Positions 52,050 through 63,800 of a stretch of DNA of 64,000 bases are shown here, in pieces. Below the pieces are notes generated by a model, which searched no databases, was not told the DNA's origin, and saw nothing but the letters and a program-made list of their open reading frames with translations. The position numbers and the translations under genes are program-made. How positions within the stretch are numbered: position 1 is the stretch's first letter; every line of letters starts with the position of its first letter. Where the stretch lies: assembly GCF_027943255.1 (NCBI RefSeq), contig NC_072895.1, positions 29,796,001 through 29,860,000 on the forward strand. Direction: 5' to 3'. This DNA is from Anastrepha obliqua (lineage: Eukaryota > Arthropoda > Insecta > Diptera > Tephritidae).

Positions 52050-52320
52050 TTATCTCAAAATGCATGATTTTTTTGGCGGAAATAATCGTCCGAATGAGTC
52101 GACAGTTCAAAGAGTGATGAAAAAAATGTCAAGAAACGGGTTCTGTCGAGTATAAAAAAAAGACTAGCAGCCCAAAACCTGGACAGTCTGTTGAGAATAT
52201 TGATGCTGTAGCGCGCAAAGTGTTGCCGAACGACTTCAGCATCGATATCTCGACGTTATCTCAGCAATGAGGCATTCATGCAACGATTGTTTGGCGGATT
52301 TTAGTGTGAATAAAAATAAC
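52050..52320 (+). pseudogene. Tc1/mariner (DUF4817-type) N-terminal fragment
   Basis: Codons FFGGNNRPNESTVQRVMKK, then frame-shifted CQETGSVEYKKKTSSPKP, SVENIDAVARKVL, DISTLSQQ and GIHATIVWRILV reproduce the DNA-binding half of this family (compare 22300 and 12110). Everything downstream is lost. Confidence 0.7.
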
Positions 52321-52329
52321 TAAATCTAA

Positions 52330-53350
52330 AATAAACTAAATTTTTTCATGTTTTATTTTCAAACAACATCTGGGCGCGTCTTTTGCAAGACCCTCTTCAT
52401 TTGTGTGTGCTAAAGCTCAAGTGACGAAGTAGTCAACGCTTACAACGAACTACACGCCACGGCGCAGAGCAGCAACAACAAACAACAGCTTGTGCCAGCA
52501 ACAGTTATGTTCACTATCCACACTAACCAACCGCTTAAATTTACTTTGTTTAGTTGTTTTTTCGAGGGTTCCAACGTTTTTGCCACCTGCCCAACTGCTA
52601 ATCAGTCCATCCAGTTGTCGCTGCGCTACCTTAGCGCGGCACAGCGGCGGTGAGTTCACTAGCAGTTAGTTTACTAGTTCGTTTGTTGATTAGTTGGTTG
52701 GCTGCGTGCAACAGCACAATTTGGGTGGTGTCACTCATACGCCATGTCATACGCCCTTTTTGAGTAATTTCACCGCCAACACCTGTCTGTGCGCCACACC
52801 GCATGACACACCGCAACACAGCCGAGCTCTGTTCCACTCGCAATTTTCATATGTCTACGTGCTTTCTCACATATGTCTGTATGTATTTACAAATCTACTT
52901 TTTGGGGCTAGTAAACGTGCAAAAATATACTTTATATGATTTGTCGCAAGCGGTGTTGCTTTTTTTATTGCGTCTTTGCATGCTCGCATAAGGCACAGTG
53001 TGGATGTTTTTAAACTTTCTTAAGTGCATTTAAATGTTATAATTACAACTTTAATAGTTCGTTGTAATTATCACTTAGGTTGGGTTGAGTTTTAAGGTTG
53101 CCCAAGCAAGGGCCTACTTGGGTGAAAAAAAAGAAATTTGTTCTTTGTTATTTCCATCATTTAAAATTTTTTTGATCAGATCTCGGCCGTACGTTGCTTC
53201 TTCATGTGTTTATGACAATCCGCAGTCCAGAGTGAAGTGTAGAGTCCTACCTTCGCTGGCCTTGCGACCACAGAGAATATTCTACTTTTAGTTTTGGCAA
53301 TGCAAGATTATGCCACATAAAGCATTTTAAGCACTACAGTATTTATGCCC
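52330..53350. other. Unique-looking DNA
   Basis: CAACAACAAACAACAG-type short repeats at about 52465-52500, otherwise mixed sequence. At 53370 CAGTTTCGTTCAAAGTAATAGGAATGAC resembles a Tc1-type terminal repeat cut by the following dispersed repeat, but no partner end was found. Confidence 0.4.
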
Positions 53351-53426
53351 CATTTTGGGACTTACAGTTTCGTTCAAAGTAATAGGAATGACTTCAACAT
53401 AAATCAAAAAGTACTATTTATTAAAA

Positions 53427-54160
53427 AAAAGGTGCGTGCAGCGTAGTACTCATAACAGAAGTGAAACTTTCAAGGCAGACAAAGAAAGAGGGGAAGAGAC
53501 CAGAGAGAGAATGAGAGAGAGAGTGAGAGGGAGAGAGAGAGAGAGAGAGAATATATATCTAAATAAAGTCACAACATTTGCAGAGAATAGAAATAGACAA
53601 AATTTACAAAAAACGGAGAAGGGTCGACCGGTGTAAGTAAACGCCGGGCTCAAACCATAGCAACAACGCGCACTTCTCTGAGCGTTTATCACCCGCACAA
53701 ACGCAGCAATTCCAGGACCGCAGCAACGGCACAAATTACCGCAAGGAAATACCAATAAATCCGACGCCGGAACAGGTAGCACTTTAAAAAGTAGGCACCA
53801 AAAAAACCCCAAAAAATTGAGACCAAAAAACTCCCCAAACAGTAGGCACCAAGGAAATATAACGTCAAAAAGTAGGCACCAAAAATATATTTCCTACAAA
53901 TTTGCACCAACAAACAAGCGCCAAAAAATAGGCAGTGTTATTTCTCACTAGAAATTAGAAACCACAAGGAAAAACTCAGGAAAAATCGCCTAAAGTGTAT
54001 CTAAGATATAAATAAGGTATAGCTCTCTCTCTCTCTCATTTTCCTCTACGGTATATCTTTTTTCTCTCCTGCGCAACGAAATTGCCCAAAACGTTGCACC
54101 TTGAAATTTTACACTCCATTCTTGCTCGTCCATCGACGCCTAAGAAGTTTCACTTCAAAA
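53427..54160 (+). repeat. Dispersed repeat family, copy 3 (about 735 bp)
   Basis: Collinear with copy 2: GGTGCGTGCAGCGTAGTAC, AACAGAAGTGAAACTTTCAAGG, GA microsatellite (53495-53550), GGTCGACCGGTGTAAG, CGAGCGTTTATCACC, GTAGGCACCAA units at 53796, 53834 and 53868, then CTCTC tracts and TCCATCGACGCCTAAGAAGTTTCACTTC before an A5 run. It lacks about 60 bp present in copy 2 near the first minisatellite unit. Confidence 0.85.
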
Positions 54161-54359
54161 ACAGATTTTATTCAGTACTTTTCCATTTCATACTATATCT
54201 CCATACATTAAACATTTTTATTAATTTTAAGATAAAGGAAATCAAATATTTTAATACAAAAACTCAATAATCGATTTAAAATTCAAAATAAGAGAAGTGG
54301 AACACAAGACTCAATAAATCAAATATTAGAATAGTATAATGCGCCGACTGTTTGTTTGT

Positions 54360-54820
54360 TTCGTTTTGTCCTCGTTCACTACCAGACCCATTCGCTTTGC
54401 CTCTTTATCCAGTTTGGAGAAGGCAGAACTAACAGTGCGGTTTTAAAGGCCAATGTTGTCAATATCATCAGCATTCGCCAGCAATTGTACGCTCTTATAA
54501 AATATTGTGCCTTAGCGATTAAGTTCTGCGGCTCGTACGATGCTCTCCAACATCAGGTTAAAGAAGTCACACGACAGCGAATCACCCTGTCTGAAACCTC
54601 GTTTGCTATGAAACGGCTTGGAGAGGTCCTTCCCAACACCGACGGCGTTGCTGTTATTGAGCAACGTCATTTTGTATAGCCGTATTAGTTTTGCGCGGAT
54701 ACGAAATTCAGACATCGCGGCATACATATAACTCCTTTTCGTACAGTCAAATGCAGCTTTGAAGTCGACGAAAAGATGGTGTGTGTCGATTTTTCTTTCA
54801 CGGGTATTTTCCAAGACAAT
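54360..54820 (-). pseudogene. Non-LTR reverse transcriptase fragment
   Basis: On the minus strand: KIDTHHLFVDFKAAFDCTKR (motif A), FRIRAKLIRLYKMTLLNNSNAVGVGKDLSKPFHSKRGFRQGDSLSCDFFNLMLESIVR (motif B), then a broken YADD region. Frame is clean for 100 codons. Same family as 28680 and 56225. Confidence 0.85.
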
Positions 54821-54854
54821 ATCGAACTAATTATTATTAGTTATTTGCGTTAGT

Positions 54855-56000
54855 TTTCCTAATATTTAGTGAATAACCACAATTTCTTATTACTGCTGCG
54901 CATCTGTGTAGCATGGAATCGCAGAGATCACGACACCTTTTCAGTGGGATTTGCTTCCATGCCTCCTGCACTGAATAGATCTGAGAAGTTTGATGGACTA
55001 CGATCAACAACACTCTTCCTTATAGACGTCCATAGATTTTCACTACTGTTGTGGTCAGACAACTAAGCTGGCTACGACATGACCTCAACTCCCTTGAGCC
55101 GAAGCCACTTCTTGGCAAATTTACCTGTGTGTTTTGGGGCGTTATCTCTCTAGAACAACCACTTCAATGACACATTCCATTCAGCGTATGGGAGCATTAA
55201 ATTTTCTATAATTCCCACCTACACCTGCTGATCCATTGCTTATCTTATTAAGTAAATTGGTCCAACGCCGCTATAAGAAATATTTCCCATACTTTCAATG
55301 TCACGGTATTGGGTTATAATCAGCATTTCATGGACGACGCACATACTGTCTAGACTGTCTCCAAATAGAAGCACCATAGTTTCATCCGTCCACAAAATAT
55401 TTCTCTTTTGGGCCGTTTTTGTGCAAATTTTAAGTGTGCCGCAACGTGTTTTTTTGTCAACAAAGGAACTTTTCGTGGACTTCGCGCATAAAATTTGTGT
55501 TCCCACAAGCGGCTACGAGCTGCTACGTCACTTACATTAAGATCTTAACATTTTCTTATTTCCACAGATGATGGCGTAGGTTATTTTTTAGAAACTTGGA
55601 GGATATGGCGATCATCATCTCTGGTTGTTTTGCAATTGCGACTACGTTTTCCGGGTGTATCTCTGTACGAAAGGCTGTTCGCGATTATTTGATCAGACCA
55701 CGCAAGTACTTGCTTTACTTCTCTATATGGTTTACGTTTTTGCGAAGATTTGTACTGATTTTACGCCCTCTGCGCTGCAGACTTTTCCTCACTTTCCAAG
55801 AGCCACCTGTCGCAACTGAAGACCGGGTTTTTGGCGTCATTGTTCGGTGCCTCGCAGTATATGCATCTGGGGCCACTTACCTTACCCATGCCGTAAAGGT
55901 ATTTCTAGAAGTATCCGTGGCCCAAAAGGGTCCTTCGAACCCATTTGTCTAATGTAGGAATCATCTGCCAGCGCAGCATGCCGAAAATATTTCACCATCC
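54855..56000 (-). pseudogene. Tc1-like transposase remnant
   Basis: Minus strand pieces: HPENVVAIAKQPEMM (DNA-binding side), YARSPRKVPLLTKKHVAAHLKFAQK, KRNILWTDETMVLLFG (first catalytic Asp), VVHEML, MGNISYSGVGPIYLI, DNAPKHTGKFAKKWLRLKGVEVMS (second) and SSENLWTSIRKSV (last region). Multiple frameshifts and stops. About full-length in extent but dead. Confidence 0.8.
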
Positions 56001-56224
56001 AAATCAGCCCCAAAAAAAGTAACATTTCGATAGACCGACTGAAACTGGCCTTTAATTTGAGGTAATGAGCTAACGAAAAGTATGCAAACACTCATAGGCA
56101 AAATTTGGTCGCATGAAAGCATGCACAGCGAGTGGCATCCCAGCGTTCTCTGGTCAATCCACAAGACTATCCCATGTCTCCTCATTATCGCATACAAAAT
56201 CCTATCAAGCGTACTTTGCGTAAG

Positions 56225-57650
56225 CCTGAAACCCCTCGTCAACAAACTGATTGAGCCTTATCAGTGTGATTGCGGGCCTGGTAAATCTGCCATCGACCAG
56301 ATTTTCATAATACGTTAAATCCGTTAATGACGTAGTGAAGTTTATAAGAACAAGAAGACGAGCTTGGAATGATCTCGTTTCTAGAGCTAGTGACGATAGA
56401 ATTATCCGAATAGCGAGGGACTATATCCATGTGGAAAGCGCGAACCTGGAAGACCACCAAAGAGATGGCGCGAAAGCTGGATTTCAACATCAGCGGAAGG
56501 ACAATAACATTTCGTAATTTTGAATTTTTACAATACTTTGTAATTTATAATTATGTAATTGTGTGAAGAAAAACAGGCGAAAACCTATAATAAAAGAATA
56601 AGAAGAAGAAAGTTAAATCCTGGAGGAAACGCAAGAGAAGCAGATCGACGCCCACTATTGGCATTCCCGTAAAGCTCATGCGGCTTTGCAAGATGACCCC
56701 AGCATGTACCACCAGCGCAGTGATAATTGAAAAAGATCTGTCGGAGTCTTTTGAAACGAAGCGGAGTTTCAGACAAGGTGATCTCTTATCATGCGATTTT
56801 TTCAATTTGATGATTGACAAAATTATTCGCACCACCAACAGCATTATCTCCGGTACTATTTTATGTAAAAGTGTTATGCTGCTCGCTTACGCGGATAATA
56901 TTGACATTGTTGGCATTAGTCGGCGGACAGTCAGTGCAACTTTCGCTAGTCTTGAAGAATAACTCCGTCGAGTGGGTCTTGCGGTAAACGAGGGCAAGAC
57001 AAAGTACCTTTTGTCAACAACCAAAACGGCTACGCATATTGGACAGCAGGTTGCGTTTGACAATTACGAGTTCGGCGTAGTTAAGAACTTTGTCTACCTT
57101 GGATCCAGCATAAATACCAACAACAACGTCAGCCAAGAGATCCGGAGAAGAATAACTGCTGCTTACCGGTGCTACTTTGGGCTGGGTAGGCAACTGCTTT
57201 TTGGCTCTCTCGATGCACGAAAAAAAGCACTCATTCTCCTGGTCTTACTGTTTGGCGCTAGACATTGACGAACACCAATGGACGGTTATTAGGAGCATTC
57301 AAAAGAAAAATTCTTCGCAAGATCTATGGTTCGATTTGCGTGAATGATGCATATCGAATAAGATGGAACCAAGAGCTGTACGAGCTGCACGCCCACATCG
57401 ACGTAGTGAAGCGCATTAAAATTCAGCGGCTGCGCTGGTTAGGTCACAGTGAGCGAGTGGATAATAACGCTCCAGCAATGAAGGTGCTTTTTTGGTGGAA
57501 CTCGCAAAAAGAACGTCCTCATCGACGTTGAAAAGACCAAGTCGCCGACGACCTGACCGCCTTTGGCGTTTCTAACTGCGTCAACGCGCGCAATGCAGAG
57601 GCGATTGGCGCAACATTTTGGCAGCGGCCCAGACCTACCATCGGTTGTAG
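56225..57650 (+). pseudogene. Non-LTR retrotransposon ORF2 fragment (longest of its family here)
   Basis: Codons CGPGKSAIDQIFIIR, then a ~320-bp foreign insert (56320-56640). Reading resumes as IPVKLMRLCKMT, DLSESFETKRSFRQGDLLSCDFFNLMIDKIIR, LLAYADNIDIVGISRR (motif C with the second Asp changed to Asn), VNEGKTKYLLSTTK, FVYLGSSINTNNNVSQEIRRRI, RKKALI, then frame-shifted KRKILRKIYGSICVNDAYRIRWNQELYEL and RLRWLGHSERV. No RNase H seen. Inactive: motif C is mutated and frames are broken. Confidence 0.85.
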
Positions 57651-59280
57651 TTGCCAGCTACGTAAGTAAGTAACACCATAATTTCATTGACTCTAACTAA
57701 CTTATTTTGTCATTAACTTGCCATTTTTGAGCCGATAATAAGCAGACAATTTAATTTGAAGCGATTAGTTGCGCTTGAGGCACAATTACGTGCCACAACC
57801 AAATTATAAAGTTATTAAAAATTATATTCGTGGTTTTTAAAGCGCGCTCTATGGTACGTTTTCGAGGTGAGCTTTCAAAAGAAGGACATACTTACCACAT
57901 TTTTTTGAGCTACTTTGATGTGCATGGGTATTAAAAGTTTATTTGTTTTGCACAGTCAGCTGAAAAGTAGTTAGCAATTCGCGTTCACTTGTGAAACACC
58001 CTCAAACACATTTAATTTATTTGTTCTTTTCGCTTTGCTGTTTGCTTGCAACACTTGAAATTGTGTCACAAATTATAACAAAGACGGCGGCGAGTCGCGA
58101 AACGCCACTGCGCCACGAACCGACATGTCGTCTGGCGCCACGCCGCGTGTGTTAAGTTTTACTACACACTGCATATGTAACTGTACGCCACACATATGTA
58201 TGTACATAAGTACACACACGCACTTGCACACCGGGCGCGCTGATGAACAGCGAATCGTGCTAATGGACATAATATTCATAAAGGTGCGTGTGGCGCTGTT
58301 GCGCCTTGGCTGTTTGGTTGGCCTGCTTGGCGGCATGCGATGTGCTCGCGATAGCAACAGTTTATGGCGATGTAGAGCCCGCCTACTTACACACCCACAC
58401 ACACAACATAAACAAGCGCCCGCCATATTTTAATCAAACACACACGCACATGCATAGGCGCACATATATTTAATGTAGTCGTGCACCGTCATGCCAATCT
58501 CTAAAGTGGCATTTCCAGCCGTCCCGCGAGAGCTCACGCGCCCCCATGCCCATCGTCCGTAGCAGCGATAACGTGTGGCACACCACTCAACTGAGCACAA
58601 GTAGCAATTATACACTGCCGCCGCCGTCGAGGCTATTCATTCAATCTGTGTGCGACCAATTCGATATCCTGATTGCAAGTTAGGATAAGTCATGGCGGAC
58701 TGAAATTAATTTCGATTTCAGTGTTGGTGAAAACTCGTTAGTTAAGTCTGAAATATTGCAACTGATTTGTGTGTTCGTTGGTCGCGGCAGCGGTGGTGGT
58801 GGCATAACGCAATAGGAGGCCGTGATTGTGAAAGGATAGGTTACGGACTGAAATGGTTTCAGCACAATTTGCATATACAATTAAATAGTTCGAAGCCGCC
58901 TGCAGGTGGAAAAGTGAAATGAAGGGAAGTTCTTTCGTAAACTTTGCTTTTTATTGGCAATAATCGCATAAAGCGAAATTTTATTAAACAGAGCTAAAGA
59001 GTCCTGTGCAGTCAGCTAACGGATAAAATAAAATGTGGCGCAGATATGGACATACGAGGAGTACAAACCTGATATATGTAGACTTATAGGCACATGGACT
59101 TAAAGCAAGTTTTGACAATTTAATTGTTTCTTGTTTAATTCTTTTATGAAAATATATGTATGTACATATTTGCTCGAAATAAAAGAGGTGTAGTAAAAAT
59201 GCATGATATATTTTGTTCAAAACATTTCTCATTTTTCAAAACAAATTTCTCTCGAAATAGTCCTAACTCTTTTTTGAGAG
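57651..59280. other. Unique-looking, relatively GC-richer DNA
   Basis: Contains CACACACA-type short repeats (58203-58222, 58390-58410). Frames of 100-117 codons on both strands are antisense shadows of each other and show no domain. A strong minus-strand donor-like GTAAGTATG lies at about 57888-57896, but the sequence before it does not encode the expected first exon of NTAQ1. Left unassigned. Confidence 0.4.
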
Positions 59281-60765
59281 TAGGTAGGTAGGTAAGATGG
59301 CAAGAGTACCTCGAGAACACTTCAAGTAGCACTTACATGCCGTTTTGATACCATAATGTGGACCACCACCTGTGAAAAGATTAAGACAAAAAACCGTCTA
59401 CAGCCCTCCAGTGCTGTTGATGTAGTGGAGGAGAGAAAAGGAATCTAGGCTGGAGAATTTCTTCAAGTCATCCCCAAAGGAATCTCAAGCGCCTAGCCGC
59501 CAGAGCCGGACATTTGCAGAGAAAGTGTTCCACAGTCTCTTTCTCGGCAGGACCCCCACAGTTTCTGCAATAGTACGGAATTCCAAGCTTCTCCGCATGA
59601 GTACCGATCACTCAGTGACCGGTGAACAAAGCAATGAGTTTGGAAATTGAATGGCGGGGGATTCCCATCACCTTAAGCGTTCTGTTTCTATCGTATTGAG
59701 GCCATAGTGTTTTCGAAATAGCACATGATGAGACAGACCTCCATCTGTCTTGCGCTTTTTCTAGAAAGAAATTGTGTAGTTTCCCTTTAACAACGGCCAA
59801 GGGGACTCCGATGTCTGAGAAGGGGACAGCTGGAATCGGTTCTGCCGACCCCTTCCTGGCAAGCTTATCGGCAATTTCATTTAACTCTATATTCCTGTGC
59901 CCAGGAACCCAGATAAGAGAAATGTTTCCTGCACGTTCGAGACGTTTGAGTTCCTGCTTACAGGAGTTCACCAGAAGAGAGCTGCAATACGGTGACGACA
60001 GGGCTATCGGAAAAAATACTAATGTCTCCGTCCCAACAGCGATCCCGACGCATTAAACCCCCGCTCCCACTCCAGACACCATTTTGAATCCGTCAGTGAA
60101 AACAGAGGTATCTATATCCGTACCGACTTTCTCCCCGGATGGAGAGGTCAACCTAATAGCACTCTGAGCCGCAATGGATTTAACCTGCAGATCCACAGGA
60201 AGTAAGTGTGGAATAACGTTGAGCGCAGCAGTGGGACATGTTCTACAAGCACCAGTGATGCCCACACATGCAGTTCTCTGCACTCTCTCTAGTGTAGTGG
60301 TGTTGTAGCCCTTCTGAATAGCCACCGACCAAACTAGGCAACCGTATGTGAAAATTGGCAGGACCACTAAGTTGTACATCCAAAGTACGACACGTGGCTT
60401 AAGACCCCATTTTTTGTCGAACATAGATTTACAGGCGTAGAAGGCTATATTGCCCTTCTTAACTCGATTTTCTATGTGCAGCTTCCAGTGGAGCTTGGGG
60501 TCAAGTATTACACCAAGATACTTGACTTCCGATGAAAGAGTAAGATACTGGTTGTTAAGTCTTGGAAGCTTAAAAGGTGAAGGCTTGTATTTTCTGGTGA
60601 ATGGCATCAACTCCGCTTTGTCAGAGTTGACTCTGAGACCGCAACTGGCAGCCCATCTACTGAGTGTAGCAAGTGCAGCTTCCAAAATTTCAGCCATTAC
60701 TGATGGGAAGGGACCTGAGACCATTAGGACCAAGTCATCGGCATATGCTACCACCTCTTGAGAGT
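59281..60765 (-). pseudogene. LOA/R1-like LINE, 5'-truncated at the reverse transcriptase YADD motif
   Basis: The minus strand begins abruptly with VVAYADDLVLMVSG (motif C), then AELMPFTRKYK, VKYLGVILDPKLHW, WGLKPRVVLWMYNLVVLPIFTYG and TSVFTDGFKMVSGVGAG (RNase H). A frameshift near 60050 is followed by NISLIWVPGHRNIELNEIADKLARKG, LHNFFLEKAQDRW and ISKLIALFTGH. A decayed knuckle comes next, then a 3' end with GTAGGTAGGTAGG on the + strand (59279-59294). A typical 5'-truncated insertion with few lesions. Confidence 0.87.
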
Positions 60766-61099
60766 ACTGAAGAAAAATTTCATTCGAGAGGTCGCTAGAG
60801 GGTTAAAATGTAGGGACGAATTTCCCGGAAAATTTCTCTGGAGGTCACTTCAAACAAAATCTGTATACAAAGAACGCAAAAGACGGCAGAAATTAAAGTA
60901 ACAAACCAGGTTCTTAAAATTATGCTACATTTATTTACTACTTTCATTGGCAGTTACATATATGATAAACAGATCCGCTATCCTGCTTACACTTATTCGA
61001 ATATCACTTGGCAAAATAATGCTAATGAAGCATGCATGAAACATTCACGAAACATTCCTTAACATTCCCTGATATGACTGTGTACGCAATTGAATCTTT
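60766..61099. other. Spacer, nothing recognised
   Basis: Mixed AT-rich sequence between the LINE truncation point and the Tc1-like element. Confidence 0.35.
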
Positions 61100-61145
61100 A
61101 ATTAAAGGGTCCGGCATTTGATATTTAAACAAGTTCAGATCACTC

Positions 61146-62270
61146 TTGCAGCTTATGCACGGGCATCACCTGTCTGTTAGTTGGCTAAATGGCAGTCCAG
61201 AGTATTGTTTACAAGCGCGCGGAAGCATTTTGCCGAGAGTAAACGCGACAAAAGAAAACCAGGTAATGGATTTCAAACGTAATAGTGAGCTTGCATTATA
61301 TTGGGCTGGAAAATCACAACCAGCGATTGTTCGTGAGCTCGAGTACTTTAAAGTAAATAAAGTTCTTGTTTATCGCACCATTACTCGTTACAACGATACT
61401 GGTAGCATCGCGAAACGTCATGGAGGTGGTCAGCAAAAGACTGAAACCTCACGTGAAACGGTTCAAAAAGTGAAGGAGCGACTTGGGCGAAATCCCTTAC
61501 GAAGTGCCAATCAAAAGCCGAAAGAACTGAAAATATCTGACCGTAGCATCCACCGCATACTGAAAAATTATCTCAAAGTCAAGCCTTACACAACCCAAAG
61601 GCGTATGATCTCACACCAAAGCAGCAACAAGTCAGAGAGAGCGAAGGAGTTGCTTCGCTTGGCCGATAGCGGTCAATTTTTGAACATTGTGTTTTCTGAC
61701 GAGAAAATTTTTCAAATTCAGCAATTCACAAACTCCCAAAACGATAGGGTTTATTTGACCGACCGTTCATACGAGAATTCGAGTCATCGATTGGCTACCA
61801 GCAACAGGAGGCAGCACCCGCCACAGGTAATGGTTTGGGCCGCTGTAATCGCAGATGGGCGCTCTCCAATCGTTTTCATCGAGCCTAGCGTCACGGCAAA
61901 TGCGAAATATTATCGGGAAAGTATTCTGGAGGTTGCTTTGAAACCGTGGGACGACAAACATTTCGGTGGCAGACCATGAACGTTTCAACAGGACTCGGCA
62001 TCCTCTCAGAAAGCTCGAGTGAACTAATGACTAAAAAACAACGTTCCGAACTTCATAAAGTCCACACAATGGCTCTCAAATTCAGCAGACGCGAATCCGA
62101 AGGATTATTCTTTTTGGGCCATTTTGGAGAGCAAGGTCCTAAATAAGTCTCGAGGAGCTGAAAAAAGCCATTGTCCGTGAGAGGTTCAGTATATCTATAA
62201 GTCACATTCGGCAGCTTGCGATTTGTTTGTGGACCCTCTCAAGGCCATAGTCAAGGCAAAAGGTGATCAT
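61146..62270 (+). pseudogene. Tc1/mariner-superfamily transposase with a nonsense codon
   Basis: The frame opens at 61146 but the family-like part starts about 61266 (DFKRNSELALYWAGKS). It includes helix-turn-helix blocks (IVRELEYFKVNKVLVYRTITRY, ISDRSIHRILKNYL), NIVFSDEKIFQI (first Asp), PPQVMVWAAVIADGRSP and LKPWDDKHFGGRP. A TGA at about 61977 stands where the family has Trp. In the same frame TFQQDSASS (second Asp) and FIKSTQWLSNSADANPKDYSFWAILESKVLN (last region) continue with two more stops. Close to full length, inactive. Inverted ends not located. Confidence 0.82.
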
Positions 62271-62289
62271 ATCGAGCAAACGTAATTGC

Positions 62290-62380
62290 TTAACCATCCA
62301 AATTTATTTTGTCGCCTTCAAAATAGGCTCCATTCGAAGCAGTATACATTTGCCAACGATTACATTGACGATAAAGAACA
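62290..62380 (-). pseudogene. mariner C-terminal piece
   Basis: Minus-strand codons CNRWQMYTASNGAYFEGDKINL are the last residues of a DD34D transposase (RWxKCIxSxGxYFEGDK). They are probably the missing end of the element at 62850-63800. Confidence 0.65.
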
Positions 62381-62555
62381 TCCGACGTGGCGTCCCTTGG
62401 AGTGTTTGAGAGCAAGATTCTGCGGAAGATTTTTGGACTTTTGCACATTGGTGACGGCGAATAACGTAGACGATGGAACAATGAGCTGAATGAGCTTTAC
62501 GGGGATTATGATGGGAATAGTAGATGTGGATCATGAACGATGATTCAGTCCCGTT
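62381..62555 (+). pseudogene. Non-LTR ORF2 C-terminal piece
   Basis: Codons LGVFESKILRKIFGLLHIGDGE and RRWNNELNELYGDYD correspond to the KRKILRKIYG...RIRWNQELYEL segment of the 56-57.6 kb element. It sits between the two mariner parts. Confidence 0.65.
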
Positions 62556-62700
62556 TGCGTTAATCGCTTTATGCTGCTGATGAAGTTCATCAGATTTTTA
62601 GTATCAGGGTACCCTTTATCACTTGGCGTGTGAAAGAAGTAGGAGACGAGATGCCAAAAGCTTAGCCCCGTGAGAGCAGGGCAGCTAACGAGAAGGACTC
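62555..62700. repeat. Dispersed segment shared with 38030-38215
   Basis: Same word order as the 38-kb copy (CTTTATGCTGC.GATGAAGTTCATCAG, then GAGATGCC.AAA.CTTAG.CCCG.GAGAGCAG). It lies inside the split mariner. Confidence 0.55.
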
Positions 62701-62849
62701 AAGGTTATTCCAGGTCTCACATCATGTACACCTCGCGGATAGTGTCTTGAAAGCACCTTTTAAACGCGTTCGAAGAGATCTTCTTTACCTCCTTCAGCGA
62801 ATCGCGTCGAGGAGGCGTCCGCGGAATGGCAATTTAAGTTTTGGGAAAA

Positions 62850-63800
62850 GGAAAAAGTTAAATAGGTCTAAATCCGGTGAATCTGGTGGTGGTTCGATGG
62901 TATTTGTCGAGTTTTTGGTCTAAAAAGTGTTCACAATATGAGCTTTGCGAGATGGTGTGCTATCATGGCGCAAGATCCATGAGTTTTCTTTCGATAAAAC
63001 GGGCCGTTTCCTACGGACATTCTCTCTCAAACATCGCATTACTGTCAAATAAAACAAAAAATATTCTTTATTTACCGTAGAACTATTTGGAAAGAATTCC
63101 GAGTGCGCAACGTCATAATAATCAAAGAAAACGAGCAGCATAACTTTCACTTTTGACCGACTTTGACATGGTTTTTGGGGTTTCGGCTCATGTGGATAGC
63201 GCCATTCAGCCGCCTGTTCATTGGTTGATTGGTTTGCATGTCAAACTCATATACCCACGTCTCATCACTTGTTATGATGCGCTGGATAAACGTTGGGTCC
63301 GAATTCACTTTCTCAAGCATGTCTTCAGCCATCTTCTTCCGATGCATTTTTTCAAAGAAATTCAACTCTCTTGGAACGAGTCGAGCAGCCACGCATCTCA
63401 TGCCCAATGGTGCATGGATGGTGTAAAATGTTGCGAATTGATTCATGAGACACGCTGAGGGCACGAGCTACCACCCTAAAACTTAACGGATGGTTTTCCA
63501 GCACTATTTCCATGACTTTGTCGACGTTTTCATCCCTTGAAGCCGTTGATGGGCGACCAGATCGGTGCAAATCTTCCACGACTGCTTGGCCTTCGGCAAA
63601 AATCTTATACCACTAGTAGACCCGTGTTTTTGATAAAGCACACTCGTCATAGGCTTTCTGCAACATTTTCAACGATTCGGCACACGAAATCCCGTTCACA
63701 ACACAAAACTTAAGACAAATTATTTGTTCGATATTTTTATCCACAGTGAAAATTGCAGAGCAAACGCACGGTTGACTGATATAATTAAATGCCAAAAACA
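62850..63800 (-). pseudogene. mariner transposase, most of the chain, degenerate
   Basis: Minus strand: KNIEQIICLKFCVVNG and MLQKAYDECALSKTRVY (N-terminal HTH), VVEDLHRSGRPSTASRDENVDKVMEIV, FRVVARALSVSHESIRNIL, ARLVPRELNFFEKMHRKKM, IQRIITSDETWVYEFDMQTNQ (first Asp), VKVMLLVFFDYYDVAHSEFFP, and KENSWILRHDSTPSRKAHIV (second Asp). The third Asp region is missing and the very C-terminus lies at 62290-62380. A 'DETWVYE' mariner type distinct from the others in the window. Confidence 0.85.

Noticed and set aside
57888..57896. Strong minus-strand splice donor as the end of NTAQ1 exon 1
   Set aside because: The codons before it do not resemble the expected Cys-Tyr-Cys N-terminal block.
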